DNA of 64,000 bases from JBBTCX01 sp964494205 (GTDB lineage Bacteria; Planctomycetota; Phycisphaerae; UBA1845). The notes under the pieces are model-generated. The model saw only the letters and a list, made by a program, of their open reading frames with translations. It did no database searches and had not been told where the DNA came from. Of this stretch, positions 52,649 to 62,022 are shown piece by piece. The first letter of the stretch is position 1. The number at the start of each line of letters is the position of its first letter. The position numbers were made by a program, and so were the translations under genes. Location: assembly GCA_964494205.1 (NCBI GenBank), contig CAZBRD010000010.1, positions 1 to 64,000 of the forward strand, in the 5' to 3' direction.

Positions 52649-53541
52649 TTGAGGTCTGGGTTTGTCTCGGGTAGCTGAACTGCTGGCGACTCGGGGGATT
52701 CGAAGAAGAATGTCACGAGGCCGCCGGTTTCTGCGTAGGTGAAGTACCAACGGTCAGCCCACGCGCCCATCGCATCGGTGCCGAGAATGAGATCGGGTAA
52801 GCCGGGGGTGTCAAAGAGGCGGGCGTTGACGGACACGGTGCCCATGTGTGGGTGGTGAATGAGGACTTGGCTGCGATCAGGGTCGAGCATGGATGGCTCG
52901 CCGACGAGGTCGCGGCGAAGCAGCGTTGCATTAGTGCCGGTGTCGAGGAGTCCGAGAAGTTCGACATCGTCGCTACCGCTGCTGACGGTGAAGTTCAGGA
53001 AGGCTGTGTCGAATCCTCGCGAGCTTTCCGAGCGGAACTCAAAGGGTAGCGTTGTACCACCCGGTGGGACCGTGGCGACGAAGCTAGCGGTCAGTAATGG
53101 AAAGTCCATGACGATGACTACGCCGCTCTTGCGGAAGAATTGGATGCCGACGCCGTTGCAGTCACAAACGGAGAGGCCAACGAAGGCGGCGTTTGCCTCC
53201 GCGGGGAAACCTCCGATGACGTAGGGGAATGCTTCGGTCAGTGCCGCGCGTTCGCGACCGCCAAAGAGAAGCACGTCGACCTCGCCCACGACCTCCAGGC
53301 CAAATCGTTCGCGCAGCATCAACTCGTAGCCACCGCCGGTGTCGATGACCGCGTGACCGGCGTCTTGCCCGTCCACTTCCAAGGGCACGGTGAACAGCGG
53401 CCCGGGACGCGTGCCGAGCTGGTTGCCGCAGGCGGAAATTAACGATGCGACTGCGCAAAGCAGACAGGAGATCGAGCTGCGAAACGATGGATGACGGCGT
53501 TGGCCATGTGGTTTTCGCAGGCTGGGCAGTTGGTCTTGCAT
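52645..53541 (-). CDS. Lipoprotein with two DTG aspartyl-protease-like motifs
   Basis: 298 residues from the ATG at 53541, chosen because a signal peptide and lipobox (ISAC, Cys38) follow. Two retropepsin-type motifs stand 133 residues apart: AVIDTGGGYELML (Asp67) and GLLDTGTNATLL (Asp200). Each is followed by a hydrophobic stretch, with LPDLILGTDAMG near the end as in the second lobe. The bilobal layout resembles the pepsin plan, or two fused retropepsin-like (clan AA) domains. If active it would be a membrane-anchored periplasmic Asp peptidase (inference). Confidence 0.75.
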   Translation of the reverse strand: MQDQLPSLRKPHGQRRHPSFRSSISCLLCAVASLISACGNQLGTRPGPLFTVPLEVDGQDAGHAVIDTGGGYELMLRERFGLEVVGEVDVLLFGGRERAALTEAFPYVIGGFPAEANAAFVGLSVCDCNGVGIQFFRKSGVVIVMDFPLLTASFVATVPPGGTTLPFEFRSESSRGFDTAFLNFTVSSGSDDVELLGLLDTGTNATLLRRDLVGEPSMLDPDRSQVLIHHPHMGTVSVNARLFDTPGLPDLILGTDAMGAWADRWYFTYAETGGLVTFFFESPESPAVQLPETNPDLN

Positions 53542-54001
53542 GGCGCACTCATTCTGATAGTTGCCGAAATCCCCCACGGCCAAACTGCTGCTTGACTGTG
53601 CCACCCGGTTGTTCAACGTCATTGAAGATCTGGATCGTGCGTTTCTCATAGTTCCGCTGCGGATTCTACGTCCGCTAAGAGTGTCCGAACCACGGTCAAT
53701 AATGAGCTAATCGGTTCGGTTTTTGCTCAATATTTCCTTCCTAAACCATCAGTTTTCGTTCATTCTGGTTAGTGGACGTAATAGCTCCGGCGTAGCAATA
53801 GATCGGCCATTCGAGGATGAAAGGCGTGCAATCCAGTCCGAGATTTGATATAACTTAGCTAGTTTTCCGGTCAATGGGGGAATCACCGGAAGATGGCGGG
53901 GATATGACTCGCGTTCATCTAATTGAAAGTCGCCGTTAGGTTCTTACTAGGGGACGCGATTGCACTATCCAATTTGACGGGGAAAAGGAGATGAGGCCGG
54001 C
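53542..54001. other. Divergent intergenic region
   Basis: 460 bases separating the minus-strand DTG lipoprotein from the plus-strand VWA protein, relatively A/T-rich between 53690 and 53770. It contains a family C repeat (53575-53607) near the DTG start. GGGGAAAAGGAG (53980-53991) is the ribosome site of the next gene. Promoters could not be pinned down. Confidence 0.5.
53575..53607. repeat. Palindrome family C copy
   Basis: CACGGCCAAACTGCTGCTTG followed by ACTGTGCCACCCG. Similar to 43562-43594 over its full length with six or seven changes. Confidence 0.6.
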
Positions 54002-56659
54002 ATGAAATCGAACTGGTTCCGTTTTTGGGGGGCGCTAGCGGTTTTTGGTGCGTGTGCAGGTGTACAAGCCGGCACCATCGAAGACGAAATCGTGCTGTGT
54101 ATCGACATTTCGCCCAGCATCAGCATGGCTGAATTGCAATTGGAAATCGCGGGTATGCGCGATTGCCTTAATAACACCACGATCATTCCGCACGACGGCA
54201 CCGTGGCGGTGGGCATCGTGACGTATGGTCATATCGCATACAACGTGCTCAATCTGACACCGGTTACCCCGACCAATCTTTCGACGATTATCGAGCCTGC
54301 GCTTCTCGGTTTGCAGCCGGGAAATGTGGCGCAGACAAACATCACGCAGGGTCTGCAATTTGCGCAGGCGATGTTGACCGGTGTGAACTCGCAGACCAAC
54401 AGCGATTTCATTCTGCTGGCGGGCGACGGTGCACACAACACCGGTGCGCCGGAGCCGGAAATGACTTGCCCGCAGGTTCGTAACGCGGGAACAACCATTT
54501 GTTCGATCGCGATCGACGCGAGTCAATCGGGCGAGAATGACCTCGAAATGTGTGCCGCGCCGCCGGATGGTCAGTTCGGCGTGGCAGAGACGTTCGCGGA
54601 TTTTGGTCCGGTTTGTCAGGCATGCCTTGCATTCTTTCTCAATGTTGAATGCGTCGGACCCACCGTGTGCAACGATCCGGGAACCTGCACGGGAACGATT
54701 GACTGCGATGATATCGCCGATTGTCAGTCGGTGCCCGGTGCGGTGATCGTGCGCGATTGCACGCCGGATGGGCCGTATGCGCGCGGAGTGACGTCGGTCA
54801 ACGTGATGTGCACCGCCAACAATGAACTGGTCGAAGAGTTGAAGTGCAATGTAACGGTGAACGATTGTGAAGAGCCGACGATTACCTGTCCGTCGAATCG
54901 AGAGATTTCCTGCGAAGGCTCCACGTCACCGGCTGTGACGGGATTGCCTCTCGTTTCGGATAACTGCGGCGTTCCTGACTTGGGATATAGCGACCAGGAA
55001 GTGTCGGCGGGTTGCGGCGGCACGTTTGTTCTGGAGCGTACTTGGACTGCGATGGACTCGACGGGGAACTCCAGGTCCTGCGTGCAGACGATCACAGCCG
55101 TCGACAACACGGGGCCAGGGCTTTCGTGCCCGCAATCCATTACGCTGGTTTGTGGTGATGAAAACGGCGTTCCGGCGGATTCGGTGGACTTCAACGTAGG
55201 CGGCGGCGATTTGTGCGATGCATTCGTCGACGTCATGGATAATCGACCGAAAGGATTTTTCCCGCCAACTTGCGGAACGGGAAGTTCACCGACCATCGTT
55301 AATTTCGAGGCGATGGATGATTGCGGCAACGAGTCGACTTGTTCGATTGCGGTGTATGTCACCGGCGAAGCCTGCTGCCCTGTTTATGTCGAAGGTAACA
55401 CCGACCTGACATTGATGCCGGTCGATCTCGATGTGCGGCAGGAGACGAACGGACCAATCACGACCAAGGCTAGTTTCGATATCTGGAACAGCAATGAAGT
55501 TCGATTCTCCGGGACCGAACGCTGCATCACGTGCTGGGATCAAACGTTGTTGAGTCAGTACGGAATTCCGAATCACTTCCTCGTTGGAAATCTGCAGACG
55601 GATAAAGGCAAGGCGCGAATCAACGGCATTCCGAGTCCGGTGGTGTGCGACGAAGGGCAAACTGAAAGCGTGGCTTCGCCGCTGCTAGGCTTGGCGATCA
55701 AGGAATTGGCGTTTGTTTCTGAAGGGGACGTATCGATGCGTTCCGCTTCGGTGTTGACAGGGTTCGGTGCACAGGCTGCGCAGATCAATTATGACCTGCT
55801 CAGCGGTGATCCGCCGGGCGCGGGCCTGGGCACGAGGCCGCGCGATAATCCGCCACATGAGCCGAGCGATCGTCCGCTACCGCCTTTTAACTCAACAGCC
55901 GGTGAATCATCTATCGCTGACGGTGGCCACGTGGTCCTCGGCGACAAGCCTGCTCAAGACAGAACCTTGTTTGGAATTAACGAAGAACTGGTTGGCGGCA
56001 TCAGCAAGAAGGGCAGCTTGCTTTATTTCGTGAAAATCGAATTGAAGTGGAATGCCGCAGGCCAATTGATTCAGGACACGTTCGTCAGCCTGCTCAACGA
56101 CAATGTGCAGGAAGTTCGGGTGAAGATGTACCAGGTGAACGGCGATGCTCCGCTTGATCCGGTCATTGTGGGTGGGCAGCTTGTTGAGCGAGCGCATCCG
56201 GGCTGGAACAATTCGGACGTGGAAGTCGAGCTGACGCCCGACGAGAGTACGTACTGGTCGGCTGCGACAGGACTGCCGAAGGGTGTTTCGCCGTTCATCG
56301 TGCTCGACTTTGGCAATCCGCCGGGGCGTCCGGATATGGATCCATCCAATCCGGGTGGTCGAGTCCTGCGTGGGTTCCTGGTTGCATGGGCGATCAACGA
56401 GGACGACGAGGAGATTCGCTGGAACCACCTCGAAGGTAAGGCATTGGTCATCAATTACGCACAGGGGACGGCTTGGGAATATGAGGCGTGGTCGTTCCAG
56501 TGCATTAGCAATACGGAAACGGGGCAGATATGCGACAGTGAGCCGGGTGAGCTGAGCATGGACGGGATTGAGTATGAGGCAGCCCCTGATCGCTTGCTGC
56601 TCGACTTCTTCTCCTCTGGATCGAGGGCGTTTTCGCTCGGGGGCGGGAATTCGCCGTGA
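54002..56659 (+). CDS. Exported VWA protein with HYR-like domains
   Basis: 885 residues; AAAGGAG lies 10 bases before the ATG; signal peptide to about residue 23. A VWA domain of the DUF1194 type (about 25-220) has the DISPS metal site (Asp35, Ser37, Ser39) and LLAGDGAHN. Cys-rich HYR-like repeats follow (about 280-450; DCEEPTITCPSNREISCEG, SDNCGVPDLGYSDQEVSAGCGGTFVLERTWTAMDSTGN, VDNTGPGLSCPQSITLVCG). The C-terminal 430 residues are beta-rich and unassigned. An extracellular adhesin or surface scaffold is likely. Many Cys suggest disulfide-stabilised export. It is followed by the beta-helix protein. Confidence 0.8.
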   Translation: MKSNWFRFWGALAVFGACAGVQAGTIEDEIVLCIDISPSISMAELQLEIAGMRDCLNNTTIIPHDGTVAVGIVTYGHIAYNVLNLTPVTPTNLSTIIEPALLGLQPGNVAQTNITQGLQFAQAMLTGVNSQTNSDFILLAGDGAHNTGAPEPEMTCPQVRNAGTTICSIAIDASQSGENDLEMCAAPPDGQFGVAETFADFGPVCQACLAFFLNVECVGPTVCNDPGTCTGTIDCDDIADCQSVPGAVIVRDCTPDGPYARGVTSVNVMCTANNELVEELKCNVTVNDCEEPTITCPSNREISCEGSTSPAVTGLPLVSDNCGVPDLGYSDQEVSAGCGGTFVLERTWTAMDSTGNSRSCVQTITAVDNTGPGLSCPQSITLVCGDENGVPADSVDFNVGGGDLCDAFVDVMDNRPKGFFPPTCGTGSSPTIVNFEAMDDCGNESTCSIAVYVTGEACCPVYVEGNTDLTLMPVDLDVRQETNGPITTKASFDIWNSNEVRFSGTERCITCWDQTLLSQYGIPNHFLVGNLQTDKGKARINGIPSPVVCDEGQTESVASPLLGLAIKELAFVSEGDVSMRSASVLTGFGAQAAQINYDLLSGDPPGAGLGTRPRDNPPHEPSDRPLPPFNSTAGESSIADGGHVVLGDKPAQDRTLFGINEELVGGISKKGSLLYFVKIELKWNAAGQLIQDTFVSLLNDNVQEVRVKMYQVNGDAPLDPVIVGGQLVERAHPGWNNSDVEVELTPDESTYWSAATGLPKGVSPFIVLDFGNPPGRPDMDPSNPGGRVLRGFLVAWAINEDDEEIRWNHLEGKALVINYAQGTAWEYEAWSFQCISNTETGQICDSEPGELSMDGIEYEAAPDRLLLDFFSSGSRAFSLGGGNSP

Positions 56660-56898
56660 TGTGTGTTCCATCACGGTAAAGCTGGCTGATCGCTCTCGAT
56701 TAGAGTGTTCGAAAGTACCTAAAGGGAAGCTGCAAAGGCGCTTAGCGACTCGCCCTCAGTGCGTCTGAAACTGATTCGCGGAATGGGGTGTCCTCGAGGG
56801 GGTTAAATCCGGGGAACCTGTTGGAACCAATAACCCAGTTGGCTATACTGGGCTGGGGGGAATTGCATCCCTTTCAGTCAGGTTGGGGAAGGTCTATC

Positions 56899-59800
56899 GT
56901 GCTACGGAAACTACGCACCCGGTTGGTGACATCAGTCGCACTGGTTTGTGTATTTATGTATGCGCAGGCTCGCGCGGCGGTCAACCTTGAGTGGAGACCG
57001 TTGCAGCAGACCGTCGCCCTTAATGACACCGTAAATATCGGCTTGTACGCGGTTTCCAGCTCCAGCCAAAATCAGTCGGTCGGTGCGATCAGCGTCATTC
57101 TCTCGTGGAATCCTGATAAACTGGAGCTAATGGGGCATCTTGATAACGGGCCCTATGCGTGGGAACTCTCATCGTTTCCGAATGACTCCGGTCTCGATGG
57201 TTTGAACGAGCCGTTTGTCGGAGCGGAGCCATTCACGCCAGCCAATGACGGGATGGTCCTGTACAGCGCGTTTCGGGCGTTGGAGGGGCAACCGGCGTTT
57301 GCCACACCTCAAGGACTGTTGGTTACGACGTTTCAATTCAGGGCTGAGGATACCGGAACGACCATCGTCGAAATGGTGGCTTCTTTTGGTCAATTCTCCG
57401 AAACACGGGTGCTGCACGGCACTTTCCCGGGCATCGAGGTAACGGGCACGCTTTCGCCGCCTTCGGTGGTGGTCGTTGGACAGCCGTCCGTGTTGTACGT
57501 TGATGGCGAGGCGACTGGTCGAAACGACGGCACAAGTTGGGTAGACGCGTTCACGAGCTTGCAGACCGCGATCGATGTGGCGGGAGCGTCGGCCACGACC
57601 GGTGAAATCTGGGTCGCAAAGACGGCGGGCGGTTATCGACCTGCGGCTGCGAGTGGGTCGCGAACGACTTCGTTCGAGCTGGCCAACGGCGTAGCGGTCT
57701 ATGGTGGGTTCGCGGGAACGGAAACGCTGCGGTCGCAGCGCAATCCCCGAACCAACACTACGATTCTGACGGGCGACCTTAATGGGAACGATGACGCGAC
57801 CGGATCGAGCCGTGATGACAATAGTTATCACGTGATCGATGGAAGCGGTGTGGATAACACGGCCATTCTGGATGGATTCACGATCGTCGGCGGTAACGCG
57901 AACGGTGCGAATTCAAATCAGCAGCGCGGCGGCGGTGTTTATGTGAGCCAGGGTTCGCCGACGGTTCGGCGCTGCACGTTTGTGTCTAATCGCGCGTCGC
58001 ATGGCGCGGGTGCTTTCGCGATCGGCGGAAGCCCCACGTTCTTGAATTGTTTGTTCTTTGGAAACGTGGCTGGCGGTAACGGCGGCGCGATTGCCGGTGA
58101 TGCGGGCAGCACGGTTCTCATCGCTAATGGCGTGTTCAGCGGAAATTCGGCCAACGCGGGCGGCGCGATTCATGCGGCCTTCGGCAGTCATGTGACGCTG
58201 GTCAATGCGAGCATCAGCGGAAATCATGCCACGACTATTGGCGGCGGCGTGCGGAACGCGTCGAGCAGCCAGACCAGCATCACCAATTCGATCCTGTGGG
58301 GTAACATCGACAATAGCGGAAACGGTGCGACTTCGCAGATCGATGTGGCGGGCGGAACGGTGACGGTCAACGAGACGCTGATTCAGGGCGGCTGGACAGG
58401 ACCAGGTGGCGAGGACATCCAGACGGCTGATCCGCAGTTTGTGGATGCTGATGGTGAAGACGGTGTGGTGGGAACGATTGATGATAATCTGCACTTGCCT
58501 GTAGCGTCGCCATGCATTGACGAAGGAAGCAATACAGCCCTTCCATCTGATTCGTCGGACATTGATCACGATGGCGACATCTCTGAACTACTGCCGATCG
58601 ATGCGGATGGGCACAATCGATTCACGGGTGGTGCGAAGTCAGGCGGTGCGGGCGACAACGCCACGGTCGACCTCGGGGCCTATGAGCTTGGGGCTGACTG
58701 CAACGCGAATGGTATTCCGGATGACGTTGAAACCGGTGATGGCAGCGCGCCGGATTGCGACGGCAATGCTGTGCCGGATAGCTGCGATATCGCGGGCGGT
58801 GGTGGAACCGATTGCGACAACAACGGCGTGATGGATGCGTGCGAGATCGCGTCGGGCGAGCGCGATGACTGCAACGAAGATCAAATCCCTGATGATTGCA
58901 CGACGGGTCCGAACGGGCGCGACTGCAACGACAACGATATCTTCGACGTTTGCGAAATCACTGACGGTTCGGTCGCGGATTGCAACGGCAACGAAATCCC
59001 TGACAGTTGCGAAATCGCCGACGGCAGTGCGGCTGACTGCAATACCAATGGTATACCCGATGCTTGCGATGGCGGGTGTGGTACGAATGGCGGTGGCGGC
59101 GGTGGAGGTCCCGGAGGCGGTGGGCCCATCGGTGGCGGCAATGGAAACGGTAATGAAGAGCCGCAAACGCCGTGCGCGGAACTGGACGACGACAACGACA
59201 CGGTGAACAACTGCAACGATCAGTGTGCATCGACGCCGCGCTTTGCGACGGTCGATTCAGATGGTTGCAGCTGCCGTCAACGCGACACCGATGCCGACTT
59301 GATCAACGATTGCGATGACGATTGTCCCAGCACCGTCGCGGGCGGCGCTGTTGATGCGAATGGTTGTTCGTGCCAGCAGCGTGACACCGATGACGATTCG
59401 ATGAATGACTGCGACGACAACTGCCCGGCGAGGGCAAACGCGAATCAAGCTGATGCGGATGATGACGGCGTGGGCGATGCCTGCGATAACTGCCCGGCTA
59501 CGGCTAACGCAAATCAGGCGGATGCCGATGGAAACGGAACCGGTGATGCGTGCGAAGAGCAAGGTCCTGGTTCAGGTGTTCGCACGTGTGCACAGCTTGA
59601 TGTGGTGCGAGTTGACAGCGAGGGTGAGACGGCTGAGAGCGGTCAGTCGCTGCAGTTCAATGCTTTCGCACGAATGCGCGATGCGGAGAAGCCGGACGAC
59701 GACGTGCTGGAGCCGGTGACCGAAACGGCGACGTGGTCGAGTTCGTGCGGCGGATCGATCGAAGATGGAATCTACATCACACCGAGTATGACTGCGGACA

Positions 59801-60003
59801 CCGAATGTACGGTGATGGCAGTCATTTCGAGCGATGAGGGCAGCGAGTGCGTCGGCAGCATGAAGATTACGGTCGAAGCGCAACAGCAGACGCGGCGCGA
59901 TCCGGCGTGCGGTTCGTTCGGCAATTGTGCGCCGACGGGGCCGTCGATGATCATGACAATGCTGGCGCTGCTTGGGATGCGAGTAGTTAGACGCAGATAC
60001 TGA
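56899..60003 (+). CDS. Giant exported beta-helix protein with calcium-type repeats and C-terminal sorting-like tail
   Basis: 1,034 residues from the GTG at 56899 (GGGGAAGG before it; signal LVTSVALVCVFMYAQARA). A cohesin-like beta domain (about 27-190; VGAISVILSWNPDKLEL) comes first. Parallel beta-helix repeats follow (about 205-590; NTAILDGFTIVGGNAN, GGGVYVSQGSPTVRRCTF, GGAIAGDAGSTVLIANGVF). Six or more DCNGN-IPD-CEI units lie at about 595-725, then a Gly-rich linker. Thrombospondin-3-like DTDxD repeats follow (about 755-890). The end is a hydrophobic stretch then Arg-rich tail (MIMTMLALLGMRVVRRRY), resembling MYXO/PEP-CTERM-type signals. A surface-anchored filament or enzyme is likely (inference). 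Confidence 0.8.
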   Translation: MLRKLRTRLVTSVALVCVFMYAQARAAVNLEWRPLQQTVALNDTVNIGLYAVSSSSQNQSVGAISVILSWNPDKLELMGHLDNGPYAWELSSFPNDSGLDGLNEPFVGAEPFTPANDGMVLYSAFRALEGQPAFATPQGLLVTTFQFRAEDTGTTIVEMVASFGQFSETRVLHGTFPGIEVTGTLSPPSVVVVGQPSVLYVDGEATGRNDGTSWVDAFTSLQTAIDVAGASATTGEIWVAKTAGGYRPAAASGSRTTSFELANGVAVYGGFAGTETLRSQRNPRTNTTILTGDLNGNDDATGSSRDDNSYHVIDGSGVDNTAILDGFTIVGGNANGANSNQQRGGGVYVSQGSPTVRRCTFVSNRASHGAGAFAIGGSPTFLNCLFFGNVAGGNGGAIAGDAGSTVLIANGVFSGNSANAGGAIHAAFGSHVTLVNASISGNHATTIGGGVRNASSSQTSITNSILWGNIDNSGNGATSQIDVAGGTVTVNETLIQGGWTGPGGEDIQTADPQFVDADGEDGVVGTIDDNLHLPVASPCIDEGSNTALPSDSSDIDHDGDISELLPIDADGHNRFTGGAKSGGAGDNATVDLGAYELGADCNANGIPDDVETGDGSAPDCDGNAVPDSCDIAGGGGTDCDNNGVMDACEIASGERDDCNEDQIPDDCTTGPNGRDCNDNDIFDVCEITDGSVADCNGNEIPDSCEIADGSAADCNTNGIPDACDGGCGTNGGGGGGGPGGGGPIGGGNGNGNEEPQTPCAELDDDNDTVNNCNDQCASTPRFATVDSDGCSCRQRDTDADLINDCDDDCPSTVAGGAVDANGCSCQQRDTDDDSMNDCDDNCPARANANQADADDDGVGDACDNCPATANANQADADGNGTGDACEEQGPGSGVRTCAQLDVVRVDSEGETAESGQSLQFNAFARMRDAEKPDDDVLEPVTETATWSSSCGGSIEDGIYITPSMTADTECTVMAVISSDEGSECVGSMKITVEAQQQTRRDPACGSFGNCAPTGPSMIMTMLALLGMRVVRRRY

Positions 60004-60014
60004 GTAAGACCCGT

Positions 60015-60033
60015 CCTTTGCTTGCGCAAAAGG
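60015..60033. repeat. CCTTTGC hairpin between convergent genes
   Basis: CCTTTGC, loop TTGC, GCAAAAGG; near copy of 44740-44759. GACCC (60009-60013) and GGGTC (60033-60037) can extend the stem. It lies just past the beta-helix stop and before the convergent Uma2, so it may end either transcript. Confidence 0.6.
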
Positions 60034-60068
60034 GGTCGGTTCTGCGCGTGCTCTCGCCCGGACGCTGC

Positions 60069-60680
60069 TTACCTTCCCCGCCGGAAGGCACGTCGGACGC
60101 GAGAGATATCGAGAACGAATCCTGGCACGGCTTCGCTGGGAAAATAATCCTCGTTGATAGCTATCTCTGTGAACGCCCCCTCGTTATGTCGAAATACCTT
60201 GATAGCGTTCGTCGAGGGATCGATCAGCCAATACTCATGGACGCCGAGTCGCTCGTAGTCGTCCTTTTTGGTCTTGCTGTCAAATCGCCTTGATCCACGA
60301 GAAATCACCTCCACGACAAGATCGGGCGCACCCACCAGTTTGTCTTCCCATCCAATCATGCGTTCTTCTCGGTAGAAGACAACCTCGGGGCGATAGACCA
60401 GATCGCCCCCAGCCGGACCTTCGCCTAAATGAACGTCCGTTTCGATGAACGCCTCACCCACCACTTGAGACTCGAGGAACTGCCGAAGCTGGTAATAAAT
60501 CTCGCCTGCCACATGCTGATGCTTCGGAGCGGGGCTGGAGGTCATGGCGACAACTCCATCAATTAGCTCGTAATTGTGCCCTTCGTCGATGATCGCAAGA
60601 AACTCATCGGCGGTCATGCGCGCACCGGTCATGAATTCTTCTTCGACTTGCAACTCGACATCAGATAAGCGTCGGATCAT
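60069..60680 (-). CDS. Uma2 family endonuclease-like protein
   Basis: 203 residues; GGGAGC lies 6 bases before the ATG. Uma2 signature: YELIDGVVAMTSSPAPKHQHVAG, FIETDVHLGEGPAGGDLVYRPEVVFY, PDLVVEVISRGSRRFDSKTKKDDYERLGVHEYWLIDPS, and EAVPGFVLDI at the end. The core Asp, Glu and Lys of the PD-(D/E)xK-like site are present. It shares its architecture and many motifs with the Uma2 at 14066-14665 but is clearly a different member. It stands alone, convergent with the beta-helix gene. Confidence 0.88.
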   Translation of the reverse strand: MIRRLSDVELQVEEEFMTGARMTADEFLAIIDEGHNYELIDGVVAMTSSPAPKHQHVAGEIYYQLRQFLESQVVGEAFIETDVHLGEGPAGGDLVYRPEVVFYREERMIGWEDKLVGAPDLVVEVISRGSRRFDSKTKKDDYERLGVHEYWLIDPSTNAIKVFRHNEGAFTEIAINEDYFPSEAVPGFVLDISRVRRAFRRGR

Positions 60681-60972
60681 TGTGATGCTCCCAATGCATC
60701 AATGATAGCTCGAAGTTGAACGTTAGTCGTCACCAGTAACTTCCGAACTATAGTGTACCTTTTACGATTTTCCGTTCCAAGCCAAGTTTTGGGTGGCGGG
60801 TAAAACCCGCCCTACTTTATTGATACAAAACGTGGTCACGGTCGCGGCACTAATCGTCTACATGCAATATCGCCTACATACACTGCCAGAATAGTTGTTA
60901 CGACCATGACTCTGATTAATTCATGGCGGTTCAACTCGTCGCTTGCGCTCCGGGCTCTGATTTTTCACTCGA
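60681..60972. other. Intergenic region
   Basis: About 290 bases with no gene. A GGCGGGT/ACCCGCC hairpin lies at 60795-60811 and a GCTTGCGCTCCGGGCTCTGAT repeat piece at 60942-60962, the latter like 44682-44697. They follow lpxD on the minus strand. Confidence 0.5.
60795..60811. repeat. GGCGGGT hairpin
   Basis: GGCGGGT and ACCCGCC pair perfectly around AAA, followed by CTACTTTATT. Only this copy noticed in the window. Confidence 0.6.
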
Positions 60973-62022
60973 TTACTTCAAGCGGTCTTTCAATTCAACG
61001 AGTTCCTTTTCCAGTTCTTTCACGCGCTTGATCCAATCGGGCAGTTTCTGAATGGCAATCATGCAGCGGCGGGCGTCTTCGAGGGGGATGGCTGGTGCGC
61101 CGAGGATTTTTGAGTTCGGCTCGACTGAATTGGAGATGCCGGATTGAGCGCCGGCTTGTACGTTGTCGCCGATCGTGAGATGACCGGCGATGCCCACCTG
61201 TCCGGCGAGCGTCACGTGTTTGCCGACGGTGACGGAGCCTGCGATCCCCACGAGGCCAATGAACATGCAGTCGGGGCCGACTTTGGTGCCGTGGCCGATG
61301 ACGATGACATTTCCAAACTTCGTTCCGTCGCCGATGCGTGTTTCACCAAGCGTCGCGCGATCGATGGCGCAGTTCACGCCAATCTCAACGTCATCACCGA
61401 TGACCGCGCGACCCACCTGCGGAATTTTGATCCACTTGTCTCCGTGTGGCGCGTAGCCGAGACCGTCCTGACCGATCACCGATCCGGCGTGAATGGTCAC
61501 GCGATTGCCGAGGCGCGCGTAGTCGTACACGACGACGTTGGGGAACAGCGTGCAGTCATCGCCGATGACCGCTCCGTCACCAACGTATGAACCTGGGTAG
61601 AAATTGCAGTTCTTTCCAATCGTGACGTTTGCAGCGACCGTCACGCCGTTGGCGATGTTGGCATTCGCGCCGATCTTTGCTGTCGGGTGGATGGAGGCTG
61701 CGGGTGAGATTCCCCACTGCGGATGTTTGCGGTGGCCGTGGATGGCGATGATGGCGATCGTGACGCCCGCGTAGGGGTCTGCGCAGCGAATGGTGGAGAT
61801 TCGATCAGGTACGGTGATTCCGTCTTTTACGATGACGGCTGAGGCGCGAGTTTCGAGGACGGCGCTGAGGTATTTCGGGTTGGAAAGGAACGTGATTTCG
61901 CCGTCGCCCGCGTCTTCCAGCGTGTTGACGGCGCGAATGGTTCGGTCAGGGCCATCGAGCTTGGCGGGAAATCCGTTTCCGGAGATTACCTGACATAATT
62001 CACTGAGTCGCAATTCGGGCAA
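60973..62022 (-). CDS. lpxD: UDP-3-O-acylglucosamine N-acyltransferase
   Basis: 349 residues, the usual LpxD length, from a TTG at 62022 that has GAGGGAG 7 bases before it. The N-terminal uridine-binding domain (about 1-100; AVNTLEDAGDGEITFLSNPKYLSAVLETRASAVIV) is followed by about ten left-handed beta-helix hexapeptide turns (IGDDVEIGVNCAIDRATLGETRIGDGTKFGNVIVIGHGTKVG). The catalytic His is in GIAGHLTIGD. The C-terminus is helical (KELEKELVELKDRLK). It adds the second acyl chain to UDP-3-acylglucosamine in lipid A synthesis, so the organism probably makes an LPS-type outer membrane. No lpxA/B neighbours. Confidence 0.95.
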   Translation of the reverse strand: MPELRLSELCQVISGNGFPAKLDGPDRTIRAVNTLEDAGDGEITFLSNPKYLSAVLETRASAVIVKDGITVPDRISTIRCADPYAGVTIAIIAIHGHRKHPQWGISPAASIHPTAKIGANANIANGVTVAANVTIGKNCNFYPGSYVGDGAVIGDDCTLFPNVVVYDYARLGNRVTIHAGSVIGQDGLGYAPHGDKWIKIPQVGRAVIGDDVEIGVNCAIDRATLGETRIGDGTKFGNVIVIGHGTKVGPDCMFIGLVGIAGSVTVGKHVTLAGQVGIAGHLTIGDNVQAGAQSGISNSVEPNSKILGAPAIPLEDARRCMIAIQKLPDWIKRVKELEKELVELKDRLK

